Shown piece by piece: positions 1 to 8,196 of a DNA stretch of 47,315 nt. The notes under the pieces were generated by a model that was given only the letters and a program-made list of their open reading frames with translations, ran no database searches and was not told the DNA's origin. The stretch comes from a virus, in IMG/VR virus record IMGVR_UViG_3300030406_004047, positions 1 through 47,315 of that record. The stretch is one strand, 5' to 3'. Every line of letters begins with the position of its first letter. Positions within the stretch are counted from its first letter, which is position 1. A program made the position numbers and the translations under genes.

Positions 1-141
1 GCTATGAATGAAGAACATATTATAGATTTAGAAGAGGATGCTGAAAAGAATCAAGATGCTGAAATACCAGCAGATATTAGGCAAAATCAAAGAATAGAAT
101 ACTTAGAAAAAGAAGTAGAAAGATTAAGAAATAATGAATAA
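1..141 (+). CDS. C-terminal fragment of small membrane/coiled-coil protein (partial)
   Basis: The reading frame is open from base 1 to a TAA at 139-141. It encodes the acidic, coiled-coil C-terminal half of the protein that is complete at 47016-47300. The N-terminal membrane segment is missing because the contig starts inside the gene. The following gene starts at an ATG inside this stop region (134-136). It is a contig-end artefact and not a broken gene; the two copies differ by a few Lys/Arg exchanges and the last residues (Asn-Glu here, Glu-Arg at the right end). Confidence 0.85.
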   Translation, partial: AMNEEHIIDLEEDAEKNQDAEIPADIRQNQRIEYLEKEVERLRNNE

Positions 142-152
142 AAAGCAACAAG
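1..152. repeat. Left copy of diverged terminal direct repeat
   Basis: Bases 1-152 match 47160-47315. The first ~79 bases are identical. After that there are substitutions (AGG to AAA at 79-81, then changes within a Tyr-Leu-Glu stretch) and short indels near the gene end. The differences are silent or conservative in the encoded protein (Arg/Lys swaps, AAG/AAA lysine codons), which looks like natural strain divergence and not sequencing error. The simplest reading is that the contig ends overlap and the molecule is circular or terminally redundant, with a unit near 47.16 kb. Confidence 0.85.
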
Positions 153-1192
153 TACAAAAATATATTGCTGGTTTTACTTCTGATAAAAGAGAACAAAAAA
201 ACTTATTAAAAGTATGGAGTGCTTCAGGAAAACCTAGTATATCTACAAAAAAATTTGTAAGAGCTTCTTATGACCCTGATAAAAATGAAATGATATTGCC
301 AATAGGCATGCCTTCTATAGATATGGAAAGTGCATTTTTTGAAGAACTAGCACATGCAAGACAACAACAAAGTTTGCAAGACTCAAAAAGACCATATACA
401 AAAAAAGAACAAGAATATTACGATTTTGATTCTATTGAATATTTAAAAAAAGAAGACCCTGATGCATATCAAGGTCTAAATACTATTCTTGGAGGTTTTG
501 GTTCTATTTTTTCAGGAATAACTACTCATCCATTAATTAGTTTAAAAACTCCAGTAACAGGATTAAAAAGTGCTGTTGGTGTTGCTGGTGTTCATCAAAT
601 TATGAAACTAATGGATAAACTTTCTGCTAAGCAAGTTATTAAACATAACAGAAAAGATTATAAAGTGTATGGAGAAACTATGGATTATAATGCAACAGAC
701 TATGAAATGTTAGATGCTGAAACAGAAAGAGGTTTTACTGCTGAACAAAAATTTAAAGAATTTTTACATAATCATAATAGTGATGACGGAGTAGTAGATT
801 ATAATACTTTGTATCAAACTCCATACACATATGAATCAATGGCACATACTCAACTTGACCCTAAAGCTGGAAGAGAAATAGATGATTACTATGGAGAAAA
901 AGATACGAGAGCTATTTCAGATATGTTGAGAGATGAGTTTGGTAAATTGCAAGAAGGAAGTCCTAGTTTTATTGGAAACATATTTAGGAATTATAGATTT
1001 TTAGTTGAAAACAAAAAAAATGATATTAAAATAAATAATGCTATTAATGAAAAGATAAATAGAGATGTAGAAATTTTAGAACAAAGAAAAGAATTAATGG
1101 ATAAAGGTGAATATTCAGACGATACAGTAATGGATATTAAAAGTTTTGTTCAAGACGCTTTAATTTATCCAAGAGAACAAATAAACAAATAA
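134..1192 (+). CDS. Unknown protein with degenerate metallopeptidase-like EELAH motif
   Basis: This 352-residue protein starts at ATG 134, overlapping the preceding stop by 8 bases. The right end of the window carries its first codons from another strain. Residues 67-78 read AFFEELAHARQQ, which resembles the HELAH-x-x-Q helix of zinc metallopeptidases except that the first His is Glu (E70-E71-L-A-H74). A Glu-rich stretch (DAETERGF) and an E-x-x-AH segment lie further on. A glycine-rich weakly hydrophobic patch sits near residues 118-150 and the C-terminus is charged and helical. It could be an inactive or variant peptidase-fold protein, possibly a virion or maturation component given its place before the terminase. 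The function is not established. Confidence 0.6.
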   Translation: MNKKQQVQKYIAGFTSDKREQKNLLKVWSASGKPSISTKKFVRASYDPDKNEMILPIGMPSIDMESAFFEELAHARQQQSLQDSKRPYTKKEQEYYDFDSIEYLKKEDPDAYQGLNTILGGFGSIFSGITTHPLISLKTPVTGLKSAVGVAGVHQIMKLMDKLSAKQVIKHNRKDYKVYGETMDYNATDYEMLDAETERGFTAEQKFKEFLHNHNSDDGVVDYNTLYQTPYTYESMAHTQLDPKAGREIDDYYGEKDTRAISDMLRDEFGKLQEGSPSFIGNIFRNYRFLVENKKNDIKINNAINEKINRDVEILEQRKELMDKGEYSDDTVMDIKSFVQDALIYPREQINK

Positions 1193-1201
1193 GGTAATAT
1201 T

Positions 1202-1363
1202 ATGGATGATAAGAAAAAAATACCAAAAGGAAAAGGTCGTATAGTATCTTGGATGTTTGGTGGTAAAAAATATTATGGCAGATTTTTGCGAGAAACAGAT
1301 ACTCATATTTTTGCAAGGACTCATAATAATAAGATTAAAAAAATAAAAAAGAAAGGTAAGTGA
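1202..1363 (+). CDS. Tiny Lys/Arg-rich protein (53 aa)
   Basis: ATG at 1202, nine bases after the previous stop, with TGA at 1361-1363 that overlaps the next ATG by one base. The protein is strongly basic, with a central MFGGKKYYGRF segment and a Lys/Ile/Lys tail. A similar YGGKKSYGK motif opens the 32-aa protein at 1833. It belongs to a run of four small basic proteins between the small and large terminase genes. DNA or RNA binding is plausible from charge only; no family is recognised. Confidence 0.65.
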   Translation: MDDKKKIPKGKGRIVSWMFGGKKYYGRFLRETDTHIFARTHNNKIKKIKKKGK

Positions 1364-1545
1364 TGGCTAAAGGTGTAAAACATTATTTTAAAACTGGTAA
1401 AGTCCATAATGGTGGGCATCATAAAATGCCAAATGGTCAACTTCATAGTGGTAAAACACATGGTAAGACTTCTCAAAGATTATATCACTATGGTGAACTT
1501 TCTAAAGCTGCTAAAGCAGTTGCAAAAAAAAGTTGGGGTAAGTAA
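1363..1545 (+). CDS. Small basic His/Lys/Gly-rich protein (60 aa)
   Basis: The ATG at 1363 overlaps the upstream TGA by one base (TGATG) and is preferred over an in-frame GTG one codon earlier. The 60-residue product is rich in Lys, His and Gly, with an early segment KVHNGGHHKMPNGQLHSG, and has no obvious membrane segment. The stop overlaps the next ATG (TAATG), so translation is probably coupled through the whole small-gene run. The function is unknown; the His-rich stretch could bind metal or nucleic acid. Confidence 0.7.
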   Translation: MAKGVKHYFKTGKVHNGGHHKMPNGQLHSGKTHGKTSQRLYHYGELSKAAKAVAKKSWGK

Positions 1546-1820
1546 TGGCTAAATCACCAGCATGGCAGAGAAAAGAAGGTAAATCAGAAAGTGGTGGATT
1601 AAATGCTAAAGGTCGTGCTAGTTATAATAAAGCTACAGGTGGAAACTTAAAAGCTCCTGTTACTAAAAAAAATCCAAAAGGTAAAGCTAAATCAAGACGT
1701 AAAAGTTTCTGTGCAAGAATGTGTGGAATGAAAAAAAGATTGACAGGGAAAAAAACTGCCAATGATCCAAATAGTAGAATAAACAAAGCACTTCGCAAAT
1801 GGCGTTGTAAGTGTAGATAG
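1545..1820 (+). CDS. Conserved marine-phage-type basic protein (91 aa)
   Basis: ATG 1545 overlaps the previous TAA by one base. The 91-residue product begins with MAKSPAWQRKEGK, then GGLNAKGRASYNKATGG, and ends with Lys/Arg-rich sequence containing FCARMCGMKK and a C-terminal WRCKC. This arrangement (SPAWQR.EGK, GGLNAKGR, SFCARM.GM, NDP.SRIN.ALRKW) matches, from memory, a small protein common in marine phage genomes near terminase genes, of unknown role. Four cysteines in two pairs (C-x3-C and C-x-C) could bind a metal. A packaging or DNA-binding role is inference only. Confidence 0.75.
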   Translation: MAKSPAWQRKEGKSESGGLNAKGRASYNKATGGNLKAPVTKKNPKGKAKSRRKSFCARMCGMKKRLTGKKTANDPNSRINKALRKWRCKCR

Positions 1821-1832
1821 GAGATAAATCAA

Positions 1833-1931
1833 ATGTATGGTGGAAAAAAATCATATGGTAAAACTAGTAAAAAAAAGAGTATGAAAAAGAAAGCAAAGCC
1901 AATGCCTAAACGTAAGAGAAAGAGTAAGTAA
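1833..1931 (+). CDS. Tiny, extremely basic protein (32 aa)
   Basis: ATG 1833 is preceded by TAGGAGATAAATCAAA, which contains a clear GGAG. The 32-residue product is about half Lys and Arg and starts MYGGKKSYGKTSKKK. The first residues echo the FGGKKYYGR motif of the 53-aa protein at 1202. The TAA stop overlaps the following ATG by one base. The composition suggests nucleic acid neutralisation or condensation, but this is not demonstrated. Confidence 0.6.
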   Translation: MYGGKKSYGKTSKKKSMKKKAKPMPKRKRKSK

Positions 1932-2044
1932 TGAATGAACCGAAACGCTCTGTTGAAGAAGAAATAATAGATGGCTTTAATTACGAAGATGCATATTGGC
2001 AGAGCGTATTCGATAATGAAGAAATTGAGTTAGAAGATGATTGA
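1931..2044 (+). CDS. Tiny acidic protein (37 aa)
   Basis: ATG 1931 overlaps the upstream TAA by one base and the TGA at 2042-2044 overlaps the next gene by 8 bases. The 37-residue protein is acidic, with a central NYEDAYWQSVF segment and an Asp/Glu-rich end. It stands out against the very basic proteins just upstream and might partner one of them electrostatically. No family is recognised. Confidence 0.55.
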   Translation: MNEPKRSVEEEIIDGFNYEDAYWQSVFDNEEIELEDD

Positions 2045-3284
2045 TGAAAATAAAAAAACAATAGGTCAAAGATTTGTTGAAAGATTTCCTAGCCAACATC
2101 CTGATAGATTTAAAGCTAGTGAACAAATGAGGGGATTATCAAATTTTATTGACTTACTTGTGCCTCAATCAGTTGGTGAATTTGTATTAGGGGTTACTCC
2201 TTTAGGTGTTGTAGGAAAAGGTGCCGCAAAAGGAGCAAGGGCTTCTTTCAAAGGAGCAAGAGAATTATATAGTAAATTTAAAAAAAGACGTTTTGATGAA
2301 GATGTTTTTGGCGAAGAAACAACAGGGATTACAGGAAGATTAACTCGAATTGCAGAAAAAGATGAAGCTTTAAACTTTGTAAACAATTGGTTTAAGAAAG
2401 ATAGGGGACCAGTTATTGAACAAGTAAAAGCTCAAATGGATTTGCAAGATTTAAATGACGTAAGATATTTAAATAAACCAATTCCAAAAAGTGAAACAGG
2501 TGGTACAATATTTGGTCATCACATACCAAGTGCTATAGAAGCTAGTGGTGTAAAATTACCTTCTGTAAAACAAGTTGTAACAACTATGTTAGAGCAAGGA
2601 ATGATAAAATCTGCTTCTGATGTTTATGATAATCCCGCAATTTTAAAAGTAGTTAAAAAGAATGTAAAAGAACATAAAGATGTTTTGTATAAAAAATATG
2701 GAAGACCAAGAGTAGAAATAAATTCAGACGTATATGGTGATTATGAAGCTGTAAAAAGTTTAAGTGATTCACAAATGCTTACTCCATTTATGAGTAAGGT
2801 AACTACTATTGTTCACGAATTTACTCATGCTATTACAAAAGGAAACAAAGGGTTGGGAAAATTAGCTACAGATTATATTAATAAAATGAAAACAGAATCT
2901 TTTGAAATATTAGGCTCTCAAGTATCTGTAGGTGCTTCAAGATTTTCTTTTTTACATGATAAAATGAGAGAGACAACTGTTAAGATGCATAAATATTTAA
3001 GTTCAGAAACTGAAATATTTTCTAGAATTATGGAAATGAGATATGTACTTGGTGAAACAGTTGAAAATTTAAATGCAAATTATGTTAGGTTGCCTCGTGG
3101 TATAGAAATGGCTCGAAGAAGTCGTGCTTATAACGAGCTAAGAAGAGTGTTGGGTCACGAGCAAATAGAAAAATTATATAATAACTTACCTGCAATGCTG
3201 CCAGTTGGCACTCTAGCTGGTTTACAAACCCAGTTAGATAGCGAAATTGAAGTTCTTGAATCTGTTGATAAAATTGGAAAATGA
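2037..3284 (+). CDS. Putative HEXXH zinc metallopeptidase-like protein
   Basis: This 415-residue protein starts at ATG 2037 and ends 4 bases inside the large terminase gene. Residues 257-267 read TTIVHEFTHAI, with the HEXXH signature at H260-E261-F-T-H264. About 75 residues later the segment SSETEIFSRIMEMR holds glutamates that could supply the third zinc ligand, as in other HEXXH enzymes. The N-terminal part has a Gly/Ala-rich stretch (about residues 45-72) followed by a basic region. Such domains occur in phage virion and polyvalent proteins. A protease acting in capsid maturation or on a host target is possible. The motif is seen; the substrate is unknown. Confidence 0.65.
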   Translation: MIDENKKTIGQRFVERFPSQHPDRFKASEQMRGLSNFIDLLVPQSVGEFVLGVTPLGVVGKGAAKGARASFKGARELYSKFKKRRFDEDVFGEETTGITGRLTRIAEKDEALNFVNNWFKKDRGPVIEQVKAQMDLQDLNDVRYLNKPIPKSETGGTIFGHHIPSAIEASGVKLPSVKQVVTTMLEQGMIKSASDVYDNPAILKVVKKNVKEHKDVLYKKYGRPRVEINSDVYGDYEAVKSLSDSQMLTPFMSKVTTIVHEFTHAITKGNKGLGKLATDYINKMKTESFEILGSQVSVGASRFSFLHDKMRETTVKMHKYLSSETEIFSRIMEMRYVLGETVENLNANYVRLPRGIEMARRSRAYNELRRVLGHEQIEKLYNNLPAMLPVGTLAGLQTQLDSEIEVLESVDKIGK

Positions 3285-4828
3285 ACAAAATTGAAAATAT
3301 AAGTGTTCAAGAAGAAGCGTTGCAACTTGCAAAAAAAGATTTAATATCATTTGGTAAATTATTTTTACCTGATGATTTTCTTAGAAGTGAGACTCCTCCG
3401 TTTCATTACGAAGTAGCAGACACTATTAATAATCCTGATAAAAAACAAGTGGCTATCATTTTGCCTCGTGGTCATGGAAAAACTGTACTTACCAAAGCCT
3501 CTATACTCCATGACTTTCTCTTCTCTAGTGAGTCACAGTTTTATGGATGGGTGTCTGCTACTCAAAAACTTGCAACAGGCAACATGGATTATGTTAAATA
3601 TCATTTAGAATACAATGAAAAAATTCATTATTACTTTGGTCAACAAAAAGGCAAGAAGTGGACTGAAGAAGATATTGAGTTAGCGAATGGATGCAAACTT
3701 GTCTGTAAATCTAACATCTCAGGTATTCGTGGTGGTGCAAAGTTGCATAAACGATATGACCTAATAATATTGGATGATTTTGAAGATGAGAATAATACAC
3801 TTACTCCAGAGAGTAGAGCAAAAAATGGAAACCTTATCACTGCGGTTGTTTATCCTGCTTTGGAGCCTCATACTGGTAGGCTTCGTATCAATGGTACACC
3901 TGTGCATTTTGATAGCTTTATTAATAATCTTTTGACTAATAATGAAAAAGCTAAAAAAGAAAGAAGAAAATTTGCATGGGATGTTATTACTTATACTGCA
4001 TTAGATAAAAAAGGAAATAGTTTATGGGATAGTTGGTTTCCTGTTAGTAAGTTAGAAGAGAAAAAGAAATTTTATTCTGATAGTGGAATGCCTCATAAGT
4101 TCTATCAAGAATATATGATGCAAGTTCAAAGTGAAGAAGATTCTATATTTAGTAGAAATCATTTAAAATATCACGATGGTACATATAAAATCGATGAAGA
4201 TACAGGAATACCATACATTTATATTGATGGCAAAGAAAAACCTATTAATGTATATGCTGGAGTTGACCCAGCTACAGATAGTCAAAGATCAACATCTGAT
4301 TATAGCGTTATTATGGTTGTTGGAGTAGATGAAGAAAATAATTTATATGTTCTTGATTATATAAGAAAAAGAGGAATACCTGTACTTGGTATTTTAGGAG
4401 AAGATAAAAAAGGCATTGTTGATTATATGTTTGATATACAAAATACATATAATCCTAACTTATTTGTTGTTGAAGATACTACAATGTCAAAACCTGTATT
4501 TCAATCTTTGCGTAGTGAAATGCGTAGAAGAAATGATTTTAGTGTAAAATTTAAAGAAGAAAAGCCTGGGACTAGACAAACAAAACTTGATAGAATACAG
4601 GGAATACTTGCTCAAAGATTTGCAATAGGCACAATTCACATAAAAAAAAGTCATTTTGATTTAGAACATGAAGTATTAACTTTTGGACCAAGAATGGCTC
4701 ATGATGATACTATTGACGCATTAGCCTATGCATGTAAATATGCATCCCCACCTAAAAACCTTTCTGCCTCTAGTCGTGGAATATATTCAAAACATAAACC
4801 AAGACCAAAATCTTGGGTAGTAGCATAG
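3281..4828 (+). CDS. terL: Terminase large subunit (packaging ATPase/nuclease)
   Basis: This 515-residue protein should power DNA packaging and cut the concatemer. The N-terminal ATPase shows Walker A LPRGHGKT (61-68) and Walker B LIILDDFED (161-169, with the acidic pair right after the hydrophobic strand). The C-terminal RNase H-like nuclease starts at VYAGVDPATD (D329), with further acidic sites in FVVEDTT and HDDTIDAL. The length is typical for the family. The start overlaps the upstream peptidase-like gene by 4 bases (ATGA). It lies well before the portal gene; the small subunit candidate is about 4 kb upstream across the contig ends. The identification is secure; the cutting mode (headful or cohesive ends) is not clear. 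Confidence 0.95.
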   Translation: MNKIENISVQEEALQLAKKDLISFGKLFLPDDFLRSETPPFHYEVADTINNPDKKQVAIILPRGHGKTVLTKASILHDFLFSSESQFYGWVSATQKLATGNMDYVKYHLEYNEKIHYYFGQQKGKKWTEEDIELANGCKLVCKSNISGIRGGAKLHKRYDLIILDDFEDENNTLTPESRAKNGNLITAVVYPALEPHTGRLRINGTPVHFDSFINNLLTNNEKAKKERRKFAWDVITYTALDKKGNSLWDSWFPVSKLEEKKKFYSDSGMPHKFYQEYMMQVQSEEDSIFSRNHLKYHDGTYKIDEDTGIPYIYIDGKEKPINVYAGVDPATDSQRSTSDYSVIMVVGVDEENNLYVLDYIRKRGIPVLGILGEDKKGIVDYMFDIQNTYNPNLFVVEDTTMSKPVFQSLRSEMRRRNDFSVKFKEEKPGTRQTKLDRIQGILAQRFAIGTIHIKKSHFDLEHEVLTFGPRMAHDDTIDALAYACKYASPPKNLSASSRGIYSKHKPRPKSWVVA

Positions 4829-4836
4829 GAGAGAAA

Positions 4837-5064
4837 ATGAGTTTAAAACTAATTGCATTAAAATTAGCGGAAAAACAAGCTGATGAACTTGGCAAACAAG
4901 CAGTTGAGTGGGTTCAGTCTGAAGAGTTTCAAGAAAATTTAGCTAGTAAAATAAATAAAAAAATTGACATACCTTTTGTATCTGAAGAAAAAGAACAGAT
5001 TTTTTTTGAAAAGTGTGTTGATTTAATTGCTGATATTATCGAAGGTTTATTTAAGGATAAATAA
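4837..5064 (+). CDS. Small unknown protein between terminase and portal (75 aa)
   Basis: ATG 4837 follows AGGAGAGAAA, a good ribosome binding site, so it is preferred over the in-frame TTG at 4813 inside terL. The 75-residue protein looks entirely helical, with an amphipathic N-terminus (MSLKLIALKLAEKQ) and an acidic, Ile-rich C-terminus. No membrane segment is evident. Its location suggests a packaging accessory or portal-associated role, but no family is recognised. Confidence 0.7.
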   Translation: MSLKLIALKLAEKQADELGKQAVEWVQSEEFQENLASKINKKIDIPFVSEEKEQIFFEKCVDLIADIIEGLFKDK

Positions 5065-5066
5065 TT

Positions 5067-7316
5067 TTGACACAAAAAGATAAAGTAAATAGAATACATA
5101 CACTTTTTGATTCTGTAAATGACGAATATAGAGTTGATTGGGAATCAACGAATCAAGAAGGTTATGATTTTTATTTGGATAATCAACTTTCTAAAGCAGA
5201 AGTAGAAGCTTTAGAGGGGCAAGGGATGCCTACTTTTACAGTAAACAGGATAATACCCGTAGTTGAAATGTTAAATTTTTATGCAACTGCGAACAATCCT
5301 CGATGGCAGGCGATTGCTCAAGAGGGTAGCGATAGCGATGTTGCTGCTGTGTTTAGTGATATTGCAGATTATATATGGTCTCAAAGTGATGGTGCTACCC
5401 TCTATTCAAATGTTATAAATGATGCAGTAACTAAAAGCGTTGGCTATTTAATGGTAGATGTTGATGCTAATGCAGACAGGGGTATGGGTGAAGTTGTTAT
5501 CAAAAACCCAAATAGTTTTGATTTATATGTAGACCCAAAGTCTCGTGATCCATTATATAGAGATGCAAGTTTTATATTATGTAGAAAACTATTGCCTAAA
5601 GAGCAATTAATAAATCTATATCCAGAGTATGCATCTAAAATTAAAAAAGCAACAGGTTCTCATAGTGAATATAATTATTCTCCAAATGATGTTGTTAGTG
5701 CTGATATACAAGGTAATGATATAAATATAGCGTATGCATTAGATGGTTCTGATAGTCCTCTTATAGAATATATAGAATGTTTTGAAAAAGAAAACAGAGC
5801 TTTTTATAATGTATTTATGCGAATACCTCCAAGTGAAAAAGAATTACAAAATGCTCAAAAACAGATTGAAGTAAAATTAAATGAAATGCAAAGAGAAATG
5901 GAAGTTTCATTAAAAGAAATGCAAGTTCAAATACAAAAATCTGTTGAAAGTGGTCAAATTTTACCTGAAAGAGCAAAAATAGAAATAGAAAAAGCTATTA
6001 AAAATAATGAAGCAAACCTTGCAGAAACATCTGCACAAATGTTTAATGATGTTCAACAAAAATTAATAAAATTAGAAAACAAAGTATTATCTGAAAAAGC
6101 ATATCAAGTATTATTAAAAGATGAAGTAGCTTCTCAGTTTATTACAAACGCAGTTAAATTTTTCAAAAAAGCTGTAAAGCTTACTTGTATAGTTGGCGAC
6201 CAGTTCATTAAGGAACGAGACCTTCCAAGTGAACACTACCCGATTATCCCTTTCACATATAAGTGGACTGGTACGCCATTCCCTCTTAGTGCAGTTTCTC
6301 CTCTTGTGGGTAAGCAAAAAGAAATAAATAAAGCACATCAATTATTGGTACACAATGCATCATTAGGTTCTAGTCTAAGATGGATGTATGAAGAAGGTTC
6401 TATTGATACAGATTATTGGGAAAACTATAGTGCGTCTCCTGGTGCTTTGTTGCCTGTAAATAATGGTTATCAAGCTCCAAGTCCTGTTCAACCTATGCCA
6501 TTGTCAAATTCATTTGCAAATATTGTTGAAAATGGAAAAAGAGAAATGGAATATTTAGCTGGTATATATAGTCAAGCTATGGGAAATCCTAGTGGTGGTT
6601 CTGAAACATATCGTGGTATGTTAGCATTAGATGAATATGGTACAAGAAGAGTAAAACAATGGATGAAATCTTCTATTGAACCAGCATTAGTGCAATGTGG
6701 TAAGGTTGTAAAAGATTATAGTCAAGCTGTCTATTCTGCTCATAAAGTATTTAGATTAATACAACCAAGTGCAATGCAAGAAGATAAACAAGTAGAAATA
6801 AATATTCCTATGTACAATGATATGGGTGAAGCTATAGGAAAATTTATGGATTATTCATCTGCAAAGTTTGATATAAGAATTATCGGTGGAAGTACATTGC
6901 CATTAAATAGATGGGCATATTTATCAGAATTAAAAGAATTGTTAAAGCTGGGTGTTGTAGACGATATTGCAGTACTAGCTGAAACTGATGTTAAGCAAAA
7001 AGATAAAATTGCTGAACGTAAATCTCTGTATGCACAAATGCAGAGTAAGATTTCTGACCTTGAAAAGAAAGTAAAGGATTCAGAAGGAATAAGGCAGACT
7101 TTAGAAAGACAACTTGTTCAGTCAGGTGTTAAAGCTAAAGTCATGCAAGTTGAAAATGAAGTGCGTAAGAATGCAGGTGATACGATAGTTAAGATGAAAG
7201 ACACTGCAAGAAAAATGAATAGTGATAAAGAAGTCACTAGGGAAAAATTACGCTTAATCGAACAACAACAAAGGAAAGCAAATGGAAATGGAAACAATGG
7301 CAAACCCAGAGATTGA
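5067..7316 (+). CDS. Portal protein, P22-like
   Basis: The 749-residue protein forms the dodecameric DNA channel at one capsid vertex. The length and N-terminal pattern (DVNDEY-like start, TVNRI, FYATANNPRW, then a long conserved core) fit the ~725-residue P22 type of podovirus portal. A central coiled-coil stretch (about residues 255-355) and a C-terminal Lys/Glu coiled coil may form the barrel. The start is a TTG at 5067 preceded by AAGGA with 9-base spacing; no ATG lies close enough to replace it. The 3' end overlaps the scaffold gene by 35 bases. The call rests on sequence character plus its place between terL and the capsid genes. Confidence 0.88.
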   Translation: MTQKDKVNRIHTLFDSVNDEYRVDWESTNQEGYDFYLDNQLSKAEVEALEGQGMPTFTVNRIIPVVEMLNFYATANNPRWQAIAQEGSDSDVAAVFSDIADYIWSQSDGATLYSNVINDAVTKSVGYLMVDVDANADRGMGEVVIKNPNSFDLYVDPKSRDPLYRDASFILCRKLLPKEQLINLYPEYASKIKKATGSHSEYNYSPNDVVSADIQGNDINIAYALDGSDSPLIEYIECFEKENRAFYNVFMRIPPSEKELQNAQKQIEVKLNEMQREMEVSLKEMQVQIQKSVESGQILPERAKIEIEKAIKNNEANLAETSAQMFNDVQQKLIKLENKVLSEKAYQVLLKDEVASQFITNAVKFFKKAVKLTCIVGDQFIKERDLPSEHYPIIPFTYKWTGTPFPLSAVSPLVGKQKEINKAHQLLVHNASLGSSLRWMYEEGSIDTDYWENYSASPGALLPVNNGYQAPSPVQPMPLSNSFANIVENGKREMEYLAGIYSQAMGNPSGGSETYRGMLALDEYGTRRVKQWMKSSIEPALVQCGKVVKDYSQAVYSAHKVFRLIQPSAMQEDKQVEINIPMYNDMGEAIGKFMDYSSAKFDIRIIGGSTLPLNRWAYLSELKELLKLGVVDDIAVLAETDVKQKDKIAERKSLYAQMQSKISDLEKKVKDSEGIRQTLERQLVQSGVKAKVMQVENEVRKNAGDTIVKMKDTARKMNSDKEVTREKLRLIEQQQRKANGNGNNGKPRD

Positions 7317-8172
7317 TGAAAACACTGTACCTGAAGAAGCAGTAGAAGAAGCAATTTTTGGCTCCAATGACAACCAGTTCTTTGCCGATCTAGACCAAGA
7401 GGTCAATGGAATTATCCAAGACGATGATTATGTTGAGGATGTTTCCGAACTACCACAAGTAGAAGAATCGGTAACTCAGGCTCCTGTACAAGGTAACCCT
7501 GACTCTGAACAACAATATGTGGATTATGAGAAAAGGTACAAAGACTCTTCAAGAGAAGCACAAAAAATGAAAGCAAGACTTGATGAGATTGAACCTTTTA
7601 TGCCTATCCTCTCTCGTATGAATGAGGATGAAGGCTTGGTAGAAACAGTTAAAGACTACTTAGTAAATGGAAAGAAACCACAAAACGGGCTTCAATTACC
7701 TGAAGATTTTGAATTTGATGTAAATGATGCATTTCAAAATCCCGAAGGTGATAGTGGCAAGTATTTTAATTCGTTAATTAATTCAACTGTGGAACAGAGA
7801 GTTAATAATATTCTAGGCGAAGAAAAACAAAAAAATCAGCAACAAGCATTGCAACAAAAACAAGCAAAAGATGCTGAGGCTTTTAAAGAACGCATGAATA
7901 TTGCAGACGACCAGTTTGATGAAATGATGGATTGGGCTAATAAACATGAAATGACATATGATGATATATATTATATGAAAAATCGTGATAAGATTAGTAA
8001 TAATGTAAGCAATGCAACGAGGCAAGATATGCTTCAGCAAATGCAAAATGTTAGAAATATTCCTACTAGTTCTAGTTCAGTTAATTCTGTACAAACTAAA
8101 CAGGACCCAAATAAAAAAGTACTTGATGCTATAAAGAACCTTGATAGTGGAACTGATAATCTATTTAGCTAA
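7282..8172 (+). CDS. Putative capsid scaffolding protein
   Basis: ATG 7282 lies inside the portal gene and follows AAAGGAAAGCAA, which supports it over the ATGs just downstream. The 296-residue product is very acidic at the N-terminus, Gln/Lys-rich and helical in the middle (about residues 180-205, QKNQQQALQQKQ) and ends in a charged tail. These are usual features of podovirus scaffolds, and the position directly between portal and major capsid genes is where they are found. It probably directs procapsid assembly and is lost on maturation. The fold cannot be confirmed by eye. Confidence 0.75.
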   Translation: MEMETMANPEIDENTVPEEAVEEAIFGSNDNQFFADLDQEVNGIIQDDDYVEDVSELPQVEESVTQAPVQGNPDSEQQYVDYEKRYKDSSREAQKMKARLDEIEPFMPILSRMNEDEGLVETVKDYLVNGKKPQNGLQLPEDFEFDVNDAFQNPEGDSGKYFNSLINSTVEQRVNNILGEEKQKNQQQALQQKQAKDAEAFKERMNIADDQFDEMMDWANKHEMTYDDIYYMKNRDKISNNVSNATRQDMLQQMQNVRNIPTSSSSVNSVQTKQDPNKKVLDAIKNLDSGTDNLFS

Positions 8173-8196
8173 GTTTAAATAGAAAAGGAGTTTAAA

